Below are positions 43,007 to 52,597 of a stretch of 64,000 nucleotides of DNA, in pieces. The stretch's first letter is position 1. Each line of letters opens with the position of its first letter. This DNA is from Calothrix sp. NIES-2100 (GTDB lineage Bacteria > Cyanobacteriota > Cyanobacteriia > Cyanobacteriales > Nostocaceae). The stretch lies in assembly GCF_002368195.1 (NCBI RefSeq), contig NZ_AP018178.1:6212645-6276644 (forward strand). Direction: 5' to 3'. The position numbers were made by a program, and so were the translations under genes. Under the pieces are notes generated by a model, which ran no database searches, was not told the origin of the DNA, and saw only the letters and a list, made by a program, of their open reading frames with translations.

Positions 43007-44371
43007 TTAAACCGTCATAGCTTGGCGCACCTCTATTGGTTCCCCAGTCAAGCTAAAAGCGCGGACTTCGGTAATTTTAACTTTCACCAATTGCCCTTTA
43101 AGTTCCTTGATATCGCCAGTGAAGAAAGTCAGACGATTACCGCCTATGCGCCCCATTACCTGGGTGGGATCTTTGGAATTTTGCTCTTCTACTAAAACTT
43201 CCTCAATGCGTCCAAAATAACGTTGCGATCGCTCGGCTGCTTTGATGCCCACTAGATGATTTAATCTTTGTAGGCGATCGCTTTTTACTTCTTCGCTTAG
43301 CTGATTTTCCCATAAAGCGGCGGGTGTTCCTGGACGCGGAGAATAGGCAGCTGTATTCAACAGGTCAAAGCCAATATCTTCTACCAATTTCAAGGTATTC
43401 TCAAACTGTGCTTCTGTCTCTCCTGGAAAACCGACGATTGCATCGGCACTAATCGACGCATCTGGCATATAACGGCGAATTGTATCAATTATCCGGCGGT
43501 ATTTCTCATGGGTATAACCCCTTGCCATTGCTTTCAACAGTTCGTTATCCCCAGACTGAAAGGGAATATGGAAGTGTTTGCAAATCTTGGGTAATTCTGC
43601 ACAGGCTTTAATTAATCGCTCAGTAAAATAACGGGGATGACTAGTAGCAAAACGTAGTCTTTCCACCCCTGGCACATCATGAACGTAATACAGTAAATCT
43701 GTGAAGGTGTGCAGGTGTCGCCCTTCTGGTGTCACCCCTGGTAAATCCCGTCCATAAGCGTCAATATTTTGACCGAGTAGGGTAATTTCCTTGTAACCTT
43801 GCTTGCCTAATTCTAGCATTTCGGCGCGTATAGCTTCTGGTGTGCGGGATTGTTCTACACCACGCACATTAGGAACTACGCAATAGGTACAGCGTTCGTT
43901 ACAGCCATAAATTACATTCACCCAAGCCGTCACTTTGCTATCCCGTCGCGGCTGGGTGATATCTTCCATAATGTGAACTGGCTCGGTAGCCACAACTTGA
44001 TTACCTGCAAATACCGATTCCAGCAAATCTTTCAGACGGTTGGCGTGTTGTGGCCCCATCACCAAATCTAATTCGGGGACACGGCGTAATAAACTTTCCC
44101 CTTCCTGTTGGGCAACGCATCCAGCAACAATTAATGTTAAATCAGGCTGCTCGTGTTTGCGCTTCGCTTGTCTACCCAGGTAAGAATATACTTTTTGCTC
44201 GGCATTATCCCGAATCGTACAGGTATTGTAGAGAATCACATCTGCATGATTGGGATCTTCAGCAAACTCTAAGCCCATGTCTTCTAATATGCCAGCCATG
44301 CGCTCTGAGTCGGCTTTATTCATTTGGCAACCAAAAGTAGTGATGTGATAGCGGCGTTTAGAAGTGGTCAT
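43007..44371 (-). CDS. miaB: tRNA-2-methylthio-N6-dimethylallyladenosine synthase
   Basis: A 454-residue radical-SAM methylthiotransferase that modifies A37 of tRNAs reading UNN codons. The N-terminal UPF0004 domain has the three auxiliary-cluster cysteines C15, C51 and C85 (FGCQMN, NTCTIRD, VAGCVAQ). The radical-SAM motif CxxxCxxC is C157, C161, C164 in YGCNERCTYCVVP. The C-terminal TRAM domain runs from about 375. All motifs are intact. A segment near the 3' third (43225-43283) has two partial intergenic copies beside the neighbouring toxin-antitoxin genes. ATG at 44371 begins MTTSKRRYHITTFGCQMN, the standard start. Confidence 0.97.
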   Translation of the reverse strand: MTTSKRRYHITTFGCQMNKADSERMAGILEDMGLEFAEDPNHADVILYNTCTIRDNAEQKVYSYLGRQAKRKHEQPDLTLIVAGCVAQQEGESLLRRVPELDLVMGPQHANRLKDLLESVFAGNQVVATEPVHIMEDITQPRRDSKVTAWVNVIYGCNERCTYCVVPNVRGVEQSRTPEAIRAEMLELGKQGYKEITLLGQNIDAYGRDLPGVTPEGRHLHTFTDLLYYVHDVPGVERLRFATSHPRYFTERLIKACAELPKICKHFHIPFQSGDNELLKAMARGYTHEKYRRIIDTIRRYMPDASISADAIVGFPGETEAQFENTLKLVEDIGFDLLNTAAYSPRPGTPAALWENQLSEEVKSDRLQRLNHLVGIKAAERSQRYFGRIEEVLVEEQNSKDPTQVMGRIGGNRLTFFTGDIKELKGQLVKVKITEVRAFSLTGEPIEVRQAMTV

Positions 44372-44613
44372 TGGGGATTATGCTTAATCAGCGTAAGTTG
44401 TTATATAAGCTTTCTTTCTAATCTATCAAAAACAATACGGAAGGATAAGAACTCCTGGTTAAAAACCAGGCGCACGTTACCTCAAGTCTTTCAGTGTATA
44501 GAGTAATTTTACTCAGTTTCCTACTGTATTCCTCAAAATCAGGGTTGCAGCCATGATTACTTTTATGTTACTTATATACTACAAAAATACGATCACTGTA
44601 TTTCTGACTGTTT

Positions 44614-45693
44614 ATGGACACAATAGATAGCAACGTCACAGACTGGACGTATATTAGCTATGAAAAAATCCCGGAAAATTTTAATAAATGGGGTTTAACA
44701 GAGTCTGATTATCGCTTGTTTAATAAAACAGATTGGGTGGTAACAGAAAAAATTCATGGCGCTAATTTTGGCGTAACTACCGATGGTGTAGATGTCCGCT
44801 TTGCCAAAAGAAAGGAATTTTTACAGCCAGGAGAAGATTTTTTTGATTATCAATCTTTAAAAACTAAATTAGCGCACCAAGTAACAGAGATTTTCCGAAT
44901 TTTGCAATCGGAAACTAATTTGCAAAAAATATATATTTACGGAGAATTGTTTGGCGGAGAATATCCCCATCCTGATGTACCTGCTGTTAGTTATGTTCAG
45001 GCTGTGCAAACTGGTGTTTATTATTCACCAAAAATAGAATATTGTGCTTTTGATATTGTTGTGCTGAAAAGTGATAATGCAGCACAAAGATATTATTTGG
45101 ATTATGAAATAGCGCTCAAACTATTACTGCAAGTGGGCATCATGGCAGCAGCGCCGTTATTCATCGGCAAATATAATGATGCTTTGGCATATAATATTGA
45201 GTTTGAATCTACAATTGGGGCAATTTTAGGTTTGCCGAAGTTGCCTTTCATGAATAAGGCTGAAGGAGTTGTAATTAAACCGCTGCATTCTATTTATATA
45301 GAGAAGGGTAAAGAGAAAATCCGTCCCATTATTAAGCAGAAAATTCCGGATTTTGCTGAGAATAGCCGATTTCACCAAGCACAAAAATGGGCTGTGAAAC
45401 CACAACCAATAATCACTCAAGAGTTAACTCTAGAAGAAGAGTTAACCCAGGAAATGCTGACTTTGGTAACACCTAATCGCTTGAACAATGTTATTTCTAA
45501 AGTCGGGAGGTTTTCTGAGAATAATCGAAATCAGCGTCAGCAATTGGTGGAATTATTAATTAGCGATGTATTAGAAAGTTTCCAAGAAGAGTACGCAAGT
45601 ATTTTCAGTGCTTTAGAATATACTGAACAGCAAAGGATGCTTGAGCAGTTAAATCAAGCATCCCAAAAGTTAGTTGATGATTATAAAGACTGA
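44614..45693 (+). CDS. T4 Rnl2-like RNA ligase
   Basis: A 359-residue ATP-dependent RNA ligase. Motif I, which takes the AMP, is EKIHGANF with K46; motif III is IYGELFGG; motif IV is AEGVVIKP; motif V is IRPIIKQK. After the nucleotidyltransferase domain (1-255) the C-terminal region contains VTPNRLNNVISKVG, close to the helical C-terminal domain of bacteriophage T4 Rnl2 (family knowledge). Such enzymes seal nicks in double-stranded RNA, for example in RNA repair or editing. Its presence in a cyanobacterial chromosome is uncommon and there is no phage context, polynucleotide kinase or nuclease gene next to it. ATG at 44614. The upstream spacer has no promoter I recognise. Confidence 0.88.
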   Translation: MDTIDSNVTDWTYISYEKIPENFNKWGLTESDYRLFNKTDWVVTEKIHGANFGVTTDGVDVRFAKRKEFLQPGEDFFDYQSLKTKLAHQVTEIFRILQSETNLQKIYIYGELFGGEYPHPDVPAVSYVQAVQTGVYYSPKIEYCAFDIVVLKSDNAAQRYYLDYEIALKLLLQVGIMAAAPLFIGKYNDALAYNIEFESTIGAILGLPKLPFMNKAEGVVIKPLHSIYIEKGKEKIRPIIKQKIPDFAENSRFHQAQKWAVKPQPIITQELTLEEELTQEMLTLVTPNRLNNVISKVGRFSENNRNQRQQLVELLISDVLESFQEEYASIFSALEYTEQQRMLEQLNQASQKLVDDYKD

Positions 45694-45718
45694 AGTCCTG
45701 ACTACGAATTTAGGAGAA

Positions 45719-47152
45719 TTAATCAGGTTTCCATGTACCGTGAAAACCTGGGGGAATGACGCTAGGTAATCCGAGTTTACAAACGGGTGTGTCATCTAAG
45801 CGATCGCTATCAAATACCCAAACTTCGCTACTATCAGAATTACCATCATAAACAACGGTTACTAGCCAGCTTTGTGCTTGATTTTGCCCATCTTGAATGT
45901 GGATAGGTTCGGAACAATAGCGGTTTGCGCCTAAATCTGCGGACGTAAAGGTTTCTGTTTGGTGATCGAAACGCGCGATCGCATTTAATATTTCTTGGGA
46001 TATATCTGATTCTGGGCGGAATGTGGACATATAGGTGTAACGTGAAGCTTTTCCCACATTTTGCTGAGGTACACCCGGAAATTCACAATGTCTGTCTACT
46101 AGTTCTTGAATTGCTGTAACTTTACCTGTGTCGGGACGCAGATGAACTCGTGTGAGGGTGCTTTTAGCCGCAGTATGAGTTTCTCCTGTGGCCACTTCCC
46201 TCAGATATTGGTTTGTCTGGAAATCTTGATAACGGGCGATATCAACAATTACTGTACCGCTAGCATCAACATAACCGTTGGCAAAATGCCATTGAAACCA
46301 AGGTTCGGTTTGTCCCCGACTTACCAAAGATAAGTTTTCCCGATCAAATACTAAAATCTGTGTTCCTACTTCAGGATGCCATTTTAGCGAATCACCGTAT
46401 GTGCTAGCCCCAAACAGCACAGGTAAAATATTTAAGCGCACTGCTGGCGCAAAAAATACCAGGTACTGTCCCGCCAAGACAAAATCATGAATTAAGGGTA
46501 CACCCTCTAGGGAAACCTGGGCTTTTTGGCGAATTTTGCCAGTAAAATCGCTTTTATAAATGTTGAGTGTGGCGTTTAGTCCTGGACTCAAACCAAAGTT
46601 AAAAATCTCTCTCGTTTGGTAATCAACTTTGGGATGGGCAGAATAGGCTAAACCCCGATCCAAACCACCTAAATCATCTAAGCCTAGAGTTTCAATATTT
46701 TCAAGGTCAAGGGCATAAGGGCGATCGCCTTCCCACAATGCTAAAAGTTTATCAGGTAATGCCAACACTGAGGTATTGGCGACATTTTTAATTGGTTTAC
46801 GCCATTGATTCCAAATTGGCCCTGGTGCAGTCATGCCATAGTTACCGTAAAGCAGTTTACCTGCTTTTGCTTCTTCTTGATAACCAGGCGTTTGCACATA
46901 GCGGTAAACTCCGCTAGCCCCTGCATCGGTAAAATTCACAGCTAGAATCGCCCCATCGCCATCAAACCAGTGTCCTACATGGGTGTTACCTCGTTCTAGC
47001 CTTGCAGGGCCATTGCGGTACAGTGTGCCGCGTAAACCTTCAGGTATCTTGCCAAACAGAATCGGTAATTCGCTACGGGGAAATTCTACCCCAGGTTGTG
47101 CGATCGCCTGACTCCAGGCTTTTTTTATTGACTTTTTATTAATTGTGTGCAT
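45719..47152 (-). CDS. Carotenoid cleavage oxygenase
   Basis: A 477-residue enzyme of the carotenoid oxygenase/RPE65 family, a seven-bladed propeller with an iron held by four His. The four conserved positions are visible: AHPKVD, LIHDFV, WHFANGY and GFHGTWKPD at the C-terminus. HWFDGDGAI near residue 62 is the family N-terminal signature. These proteins cleave double bonds of carotenoids or apocarotenoids; the homologues in Nostoc and Synechocystis give retinal or other apocarotenals, but the exact cleavage site here is unknown. Cytosolic or membrane-associated. Convergent with the RNA ligase gene. Confidence 0.92.
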   Translation of the reverse strand: MHTINKKSIKKAWSQAIAQPGVEFPRSELPILFGKIPEGLRGTLYRNGPARLERGNTHVGHWFDGDGAILAVNFTDAGASGVYRYVQTPGYQEEAKAGKLLYGNYGMTAPGPIWNQWRKPIKNVANTSVLALPDKLLALWEGDRPYALDLENIETLGLDDLGGLDRGLAYSAHPKVDYQTREIFNFGLSPGLNATLNIYKSDFTGKIRQKAQVSLEGVPLIHDFVLAGQYLVFFAPAVRLNILPVLFGASTYGDSLKWHPEVGTQILVFDRENLSLVSRGQTEPWFQWHFANGYVDASGTVIVDIARYQDFQTNQYLREVATGETHTAAKSTLTRVHLRPDTGKVTAIQELVDRHCEFPGVPQQNVGKASRYTYMSTFRPESDISQEILNAIARFDHQTETFTSADLGANRYCSEPIHIQDGQNQAQSWLVTVVYDGNSDSSEVWVFDSDRLDDTPVCKLGLPSVIPPGFHGTWKPD

Positions 47153-47517
47153 ATGAACTTTACTTTCAAAATTAACAAAACTCGTGCCACTAGTAACAAT
47201 TTAGAAGTTAATCAATTTAATCAATACCTCCAACTAGAGAAATAAATTTTTCTCCTAGGCAATTCTTCATATTTTCCTTAGAATTACTATTTATAATAAA
47301 TACAATCTTGTATAAAAAACTACTTAGACAGCACGAAGCCAGGAGCTATATCATCTGTAATTTTATTCAAAAAATCATCAATAAAAAATACTAAAAGCAA
47401 GAAATAGCTAATCAAATAAAATAGAATTTCTATGTATTGTTAAACAATAGTTTTGCTTGAGATGACAATGTGAATAATAAATTAACATTATTAAACATTT
47501 TTTAATAAATTTACAAT
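47153..47517. other. Divergent promoter region, AT-rich
   Basis: About 365 bases between two divergent genes (the carotenoid oxygenase and a histidine kinase). The DNA is very AT-rich with several near-TATAAT words (for example TACAATC, TATAAT near 47290). No gene, hairpin or repeat was supported. Both promoters are expected here. Confidence 0.5.
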
Positions 47518-50472
47518 ATGCAATATATACAATATTATCCAGAGTTTCTGCTTCAGATACTCCATAGTATACCTGACCCAGTTTTTGTCAAAGACCGCCA
47601 ACATAATTGGGTATTTCTGAATGCGGCTTATTGTCGTTTTATCGGCTTTGAGCAAACAGAATTAATTGGGAAATCAGAATATGATATTTTTTCTAAAAAT
47701 CAAGCAGATAAACTGCGCGAGCAAGATGAATTTGTATTTAATACCGGCATTGCTCATCAAACAGAAGAATCTTGGACTAATCTAGATGGTGTCAAATCCT
47801 GGCTATTAATTAAAAAATCTTGTTTTGCAGATGGTTTAGGTAACCAGTTTTTAATTGGTATTATTCGTGATATTACACAAGAAAAGTTGCAGGAGGCGAA
47901 ACTCAAAACTTCACAACAAGTACTGGAACAGGTAATCAATAATATACCTCTAGCAACTTATTGGAAAGACTTTAATTCTGTGTATTCGGGAAGCAATCAA
48001 AAATTTGCTGAAATCATAGGACTAGATGAGCCAAATAAGATTATTGGTAAAACTGATTATGATTTAATTAAAAATCAAAACCAGCCTGACTGGTTTTGGG
48101 AGTCAGATTTACAAGTCATACAATCTCAAAAACCAGAGTATGGTATTATCAACCGATATATCCAAGCAGATGGTAAACAACTGTGGTTAGAAACTCATAA
48201 AATTCCTTTAAAAGATAATCAAAAAAATTTTTTGGGAATTTTGGTAACTTGTCAAGATATTACTGCTCGCAAACAAGCAGAATTAGCACTTGCAGAAAAA
48301 GTAGCTTTAGCAGCATTGCACGTAGAAATTAATACTGCTATTACTCAAAGTTCTACATTAAAAGCTAGTCTTAAACATTGTACAGATGCTATAGTCAAGC
48401 ACTTAAATGCTGCCTTTGCTCGCATCTGGACATTAAATTCCCAGGAAAATGTATTGGAACTACAAGCTAGTTCGGGAATGTATACCCACATTGACGGGCC
48501 TCACAGGCGCGTTCCTGTAGGGATGTTCAAAATTGGATTAATCGCCCAAGAACGTCAACCTCACTTAACTAATTCAGTCTTAGAAGATCCGCGTGTGGGG
48601 GATAAAGAGTGGGCTAAGCGTGAAGGTATGGTTGCTTTCGCTGGATATCCTTTAATTTTAGATGGAAATCTGGTTGGTGTGATTGCAATGTTTGCCCGTC
48701 ATCCCCTCACAGAATTAACCTTAGATGCGTTGAGATTAGCTGCTAATGAGATTGCTTTAGGTATCAAGCGCTTACAAGCTGAAGAAGCTTTGCAGGAGAG
48801 TGAAAGCAAGTATCGTCAATTAGTTGAAACCTGCCAAGATATGATTTGGTCATTAGATACCCAAGGATATTTTATCTTTGTAAATCAAGCAGTGAAAAAT
48901 ATCTATGGCTATGAACCCGAAGAAATGATTGGTCGTCACTGTAGCGAGTTTGAGCCTTCAGAAAAACTGCAAAAAAGCTTAAATATTTTGCCACAAAAAC
49001 TAACAGCCGAGTCAGTCTATCATTATGAAGCTGTTGTTCTATCCAAAGATGGTAAGAGCTTGCATTTGTTATGTAATGCCTGCTTATTACAAGATGAAAC
49101 TGGGAATATTTTGGGAACAACTGGTACAGCGACTAATATTACTCAACTCAAACAAGCAGAAACAGCCCTGTTACGTGGTAATGCTATATTGCAAGCGCAA
49201 CAAGAAGCTTCTATCGATGGAATTCTGATTATTGATGAAAATCGATTAGTAGCATCTTATAATCGAAATTTTGCTGAATTATGGCAAATTCCGGCAACAA
49301 TACTGGCAACTAATGATGATCGCCAACTCTTGGGATGGGTATTAGATCAACTAGAGAATCCTCAAGAATTTTTGGCTAAAGTTGAGTATTTGTATCAACA
49401 TCCCCAAGAAGAAAGCCGTGATGAAATTTTACTCAAATCTGGACAGACTTTTGACCGTTATTCAGCACCAGTGCGATCACCCGCAGGTGAATTTTACGGC
49501 AGAATTTGGTATTTTCGTGATATTACCGCCCGGAAACAAGCCGAAGCCGCCCTGCTGAACTCGGAAGCACAATTACGCCAACAAACACACAAACTTCAAG
49601 CCACATTACAGGAACTTCAACACACCCAAACTCAGCTAATTCAAAGTGAAAAAATGTCAAGTTTGGGACAATTAGTCGCTGGCGTAGCCCATGAAATTAA
49701 CAACCCTGTGAATTTTATTTATGGCAATCTCAACTACGCCAATACATATACCCAAGATTTGCTCCAACTATTAGAACTCTACCAAAAACACTATCCCCAA
49801 CCAGTGCCAGAAATTGAGGATTTTACAGAAATGATAGAACTAGATTTCTTGCGGTCAGATTTGCCAAAAATAGTGAAATCTATGCAATTTGGGGCAATTC
49901 GCATTCGGGAAATAGTGCTTTCACTGCGAAATTTCTCACGTTTGGACGAAGCTGAAATGAAAGCGGTTAATATCCATGAGGGAATCGATAGCGCCCTGAT
50001 GATTTTACATAGCCGGATCAAGGGTAAAAATAAACTTCCCGAAATTGAAGTGATCAAAGAATATGGCAACTTACCCCTAGTCGAATGTTACTCTGGACAG
50101 CTAAACCAAGTATTGATCAATATTTTGGCAAATGCGATTGATGCCTTAGAAGATTCACTGATGATTAAACAATGCTCAAGAGAAAAATTATTGCACAGAG
50201 AAAAACCGCAGATTAACATTTACACCCAACTAATAGAATCAAATCTAGTAAAAATTCGGATTGCTGATAACGGCCCAGGAATCGCAGAAAATATTAAACA
50301 GCGTATATTTGATCCTTTTTTCACTACCAAGGCAGTTGGCAAAGGTACAGGTATGGGACTTGCCATTAGCTACCAAATTATCACCAAACAACATGGTGGT
50401 TTTTTGGAATGCATTTCATCACCAGGAGAAGGTACTGAATTTGTGATTACTATTCCTCTGAAACAAAAATAA
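47518..50472 (+). CDS. PAS-PAS-GAF-PAS-PAS sensor histidine kinase
   Basis: A 984-residue soluble kinase. Residues about 10-255 hold two PAS domains with VFLNAAYCRFIGFEQTELIG and ...SDYDLI-type text; residues 265-420 form a GAF domain; two more PAS domains run to about 690. A helical linker rich in Gln leads to the HisKA domain with the acceptor His in VAGVAHEINNPVNFIYGNL, and an HATPase_c with NILANAIDALE, DNGPGI and GMGLAIS boxes. This is the HAMP-less class often called NtrB-like in Nostoc. No receiver gene is adjacent, so the target is unknown. It faces the sulfolipid genes downstream on the same strand. Confidence 0.93.
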   Translation: MQYIQYYPEFLLQILHSIPDPVFVKDRQHNWVFLNAAYCRFIGFEQTELIGKSEYDIFSKNQADKLREQDEFVFNTGIAHQTEESWTNLDGVKSWLLIKKSCFADGLGNQFLIGIIRDITQEKLQEAKLKTSQQVLEQVINNIPLATYWKDFNSVYSGSNQKFAEIIGLDEPNKIIGKTDYDLIKNQNQPDWFWESDLQVIQSQKPEYGIINRYIQADGKQLWLETHKIPLKDNQKNFLGILVTCQDITARKQAELALAEKVALAALHVEINTAITQSSTLKASLKHCTDAIVKHLNAAFARIWTLNSQENVLELQASSGMYTHIDGPHRRVPVGMFKIGLIAQERQPHLTNSVLEDPRVGDKEWAKREGMVAFAGYPLILDGNLVGVIAMFARHPLTELTLDALRLAANEIALGIKRLQAEEALQESESKYRQLVETCQDMIWSLDTQGYFIFVNQAVKNIYGYEPEEMIGRHCSEFEPSEKLQKSLNILPQKLTAESVYHYEAVVLSKDGKSLHLLCNACLLQDETGNILGTTGTATNITQLKQAETALLRGNAILQAQQEASIDGILIIDENRLVASYNRNFAELWQIPATILATNDDRQLLGWVLDQLENPQEFLAKVEYLYQHPQEESRDEILLKSGQTFDRYSAPVRSPAGEFYGRIWYFRDITARKQAEAALLNSEAQLRQQTHKLQATLQELQHTQTQLIQSEKMSSLGQLVAGVAHEINNPVNFIYGNLNYANTYTQDLLQLLELYQKHYPQPVPEIEDFTEMIELDFLRSDLPKIVKSMQFGAIRIREIVLSLRNFSRLDEAEMKAVNIHEGIDSALMILHSRIKGKNKLPEIEVIKEYGNLPLVECYSGQLNQVLINILANAIDALEDSLMIKQCSREKLLHREKPQINIYTQLIESNLVKIRIADNGPGIAENIKQRIFDPFFTTKAVGKGTGMGLAISYQIITKQHGGFLECISSPGEGTEFVITIPLKQK

Positions 50473-50547
50473 AAATTCAACGTGCTAAAAATCAATTTTG
50501 AGTATAAACTAAAACCAACTTTCGAGAATTGGTAACTGGGTGCAATA

Positions 50548-51072
50548 ATGTCTACTGCTACGGTTAAAGCCTGTAGTTTGGGGCGAAAAATTTATCTCAA
50601 TGCTCACAGATTTAGCAGAGCGATCGCTTTCGTAATCATGCTGTGGGGGTGTACAGCACCTGGATTCAACGCCTCTAATGTAGCTTGGAAGACTTATATT
50701 AATAACCGCTACGGCTTTGAGTTTCCCTATCCAAGTAACTGGAATGCTTTGCCACCTCCAGACAATGACGACGGCATTGCCTTTGTTTCACCGCAAAAAA
50801 GCTCAGTAGTAATTCGGGCTTGGGCTGGGAATCGGCTACCAGAATCAGCCAGCCCTGATGCTAAAATTACTGTGAATCCTAATTTTAAGACTGCCCAAGG
50901 AATACCTGGGGTAATGGTTGTAGAAGTGGGTCAACAAGTAAGTTCCATGACCCTCACCATCACTCAGGGTCAAGTTAAATACTACTGGCAAGGGCGTAGC
51001 CAAAGCCAAGATTTTACTGATTACTACCGTTTCTTCTACTACATAGCCCAGCAATATAAAGTTCCGCAATGA
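50548..51072 (+). CDS. Probable exported protein, PsbP/DcrB-like
   Basis: A 174-residue protein with an N-terminal hydrophobic segment (AIAFVIMLWGCTA) that looks like a membrane anchor or lipoprotein-type signal, although the W before GC departs from a clean lipobox. The mature part includes YGFEFPYPSNWNALP, which resembles the start of PsbP/DcrB-type domains, and a beta-rich body. I cannot assign a function. The gene lies 75 bases after the large kinase on the same strand, with a separate start. The stop is followed by GGGCATTG repeats. Confidence 0.6.
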   Translation: MSTATVKACSLGRKIYLNAHRFSRAIAFVIMLWGCTAPGFNASNVAWKTYINNRYGFEFPYPSNWNALPPPDNDDGIAFVSPQKSSVVIRAWAGNRLPESASPDAKITVNPNFKTAQGIPGVMVVEVGQQVSSMTLTITQGQVKYYWQGRSQSQDFTDYYRFFYYIAQQYKVPQ

Positions 51073-51400
51073 ATGGGGCATGGGGCATTGGGCATTGGGC
51101 ATTCATTTCTTATTTATCTCCCTTAGACTTCTTGCATAAGTCGGGAAAAAGGGAAGGTGGGGCCCCCTTTGGGGATAAGGGGCGGGGGGAAGGGGAAAAG
51201 GTTTTGTATTATCCCCTTTCCCTTTAACCTTTACCCTTTTCCCCCCTCTTGCTAAAAGGACTTTTGCAAGAGGTCTCTTGTCCTTCTTGTCCCCCTCTTC
51301 GCACTTTTGACTTTTGACTTTTGACTTTTGACTTGATATGTCCCCCCCAATCTCGATTTTCTCCCTTTGGGTGGTTGAGAGGTGACACAAACCTGATAGA
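51073..51400. repeat. Repeat-filled spacer before sqdB
   Basis: GGGCATTG/GGGCATGG words, CCCCTTT- and AAAGGGG-rich runs, and TTTTGACT heptamers (51300-51330). The frame on the minus strand (51103-51390) follows low-complexity DNA and is rejected as a gene. The sqdB promoter should lie near the end. Confidence 0.65.
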
Positions 51401-51430
51401 TTTAGCTTACAGCGAGTGAAACAGGTAAAA

Positions 51431-52585
51431 ATGAAAGTCCTGGTTATTGGTGGCGATGGCTATTGTGGATGGGCAACTGCTCTTTACCTTTCAAATCAAG
51501 GTTATGAGGTTGGGATATTAGATAGTTTAGTGCGGCGGCACTGGGATAACGAGTTAGGTGTCGAAACTCTCACTCCGATCGCGCCAATTCAGCAACGTAT
51601 TCAGCGCTGGTACGACTTAACCGGTAAATCCATAGACCTTTTTGTTGGCGATATCACTAATTACGAGTTCCTCCATAAAGCACTGCACCAATTCCAACCT
51701 GGTGCGATCGTGCATTTTGGGGAACAGCGATCGGCGCCATTTTCGATGATTGACCGTGAACACGCAGTTCTGACTCAGACAAACAATGTAGTCGGGACTC
51801 TGAATTTGCTGTATGCGATGCGAGAAGATTTCCCCGATTGTCATTTAGTCAAGCTGGGGACAATGGGTGAATACGGTACACCCAATATCGACATCGAAGA
51901 AGGCTATATCACCATTGAACACAACGGGCGCAAGGATACATTGCCTTATCCTAAACAACCAGGTTCAATGTATCACCTCAGCAAAGTCCACGACAGTCAT
52001 AACATCCATTTTGCTTGTCGGATTTGGGGATTGCGGGCTACAGACTTAAATCAAGGTGTAGTTTATGGGGTTTTAACCGAAGAAACGGGAATGGACGAAT
52101 TGTTGATCAATCGCCTCGATTACGATGGGGTATTTGGTACAGCACTTAACCGCTTTTGTATTCAAGCCGCTATTGGCCATCCCTTGACTGTTTACGGTAA
52201 AGGCGGACAAACGCGGGGCTTTTTAGATATTCGGGATACAGTGCGGTGTATTGAAATAGCGATCGCTAATCCAGCCCAACCTGGTGAATTCCGTGTCTTT
52301 AACCAATTTACCGAACAATTCAGTGTTGGTGATTTGGCAATTATGGTGAAAAAAGCCGGGAACGCAATGGGATTGAATGTGGAAGTCGATCACCTGGATA
52401 ACCCCAGAGTCGAGAAAGAAGAACATTATTTCAACGCTAAAAATACAAAACTACTCGATTTAGGTTTAGAACCTCACTATCTCTCTGATTCTCTGCTTGA
52501 TTCTCTGCTAAATTTTGCTATCAAGTATCAAAAACGAGTTGACAACAAGCAAATCCTGCCTAAAGTCTCTTGGCATAGAAAGTAA
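51431..52585 (+). CDS. sqdB: UDP-sulfoquinovose synthase
   Basis: A 384-residue short-chain dehydrogenase-like enzyme that makes UDP-sulfoquinovose from UDP-glucose and sulfite, the first dedicated step of sulfolipid (SQDG) synthesis. It has the NAD-binding GGDGYCGWATALYL, the catalytic YHLSKVHD (YxxxK) and the characteristic MGEYGTPNIDIEEG and VVYGVLTEETG. The ATG at 51431 begins MKVLVIGGDGYCG, the usual start; a GTG 15 bases upstream is less likely. It heads an operon with a DUF4291 gene (12 bases on) and sqdX. Confidence 0.97.
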   Translation: MKVLVIGGDGYCGWATALYLSNQGYEVGILDSLVRRHWDNELGVETLTPIAPIQQRIQRWYDLTGKSIDLFVGDITNYEFLHKALHQFQPGAIVHFGEQRSAPFSMIDREHAVLTQTNNVVGTLNLLYAMREDFPDCHLVKLGTMGEYGTPNIDIEEGYITIEHNGRKDTLPYPKQPGSMYHLSKVHDSHNIHFACRIWGLRATDLNQGVVYGVLTEETGMDELLINRLDYDGVFGTALNRFCIQAAIGHPLTVYGKGGQTRGFLDIRDTVRCIEIAIANPAQPGEFRVFNQFTEQFSVGDLAIMVKKAGNAMGLNVEVDHLDNPRVEKEEHYFNAKNTKLLDLGLEPHYLSDSLLDSLLNFAIKYQKRVDNKQILPKVSWHRK

Positions 52586-52597
52586 GGTAAATTCTGT

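Noticed and set aside
51103..51390. 95-codon minus-strand frame rich in Lys and Pro
   Set aside because: It is translated from purine/pyrimidine low-complexity and heptamer repeat DNA with no protein-like pattern.
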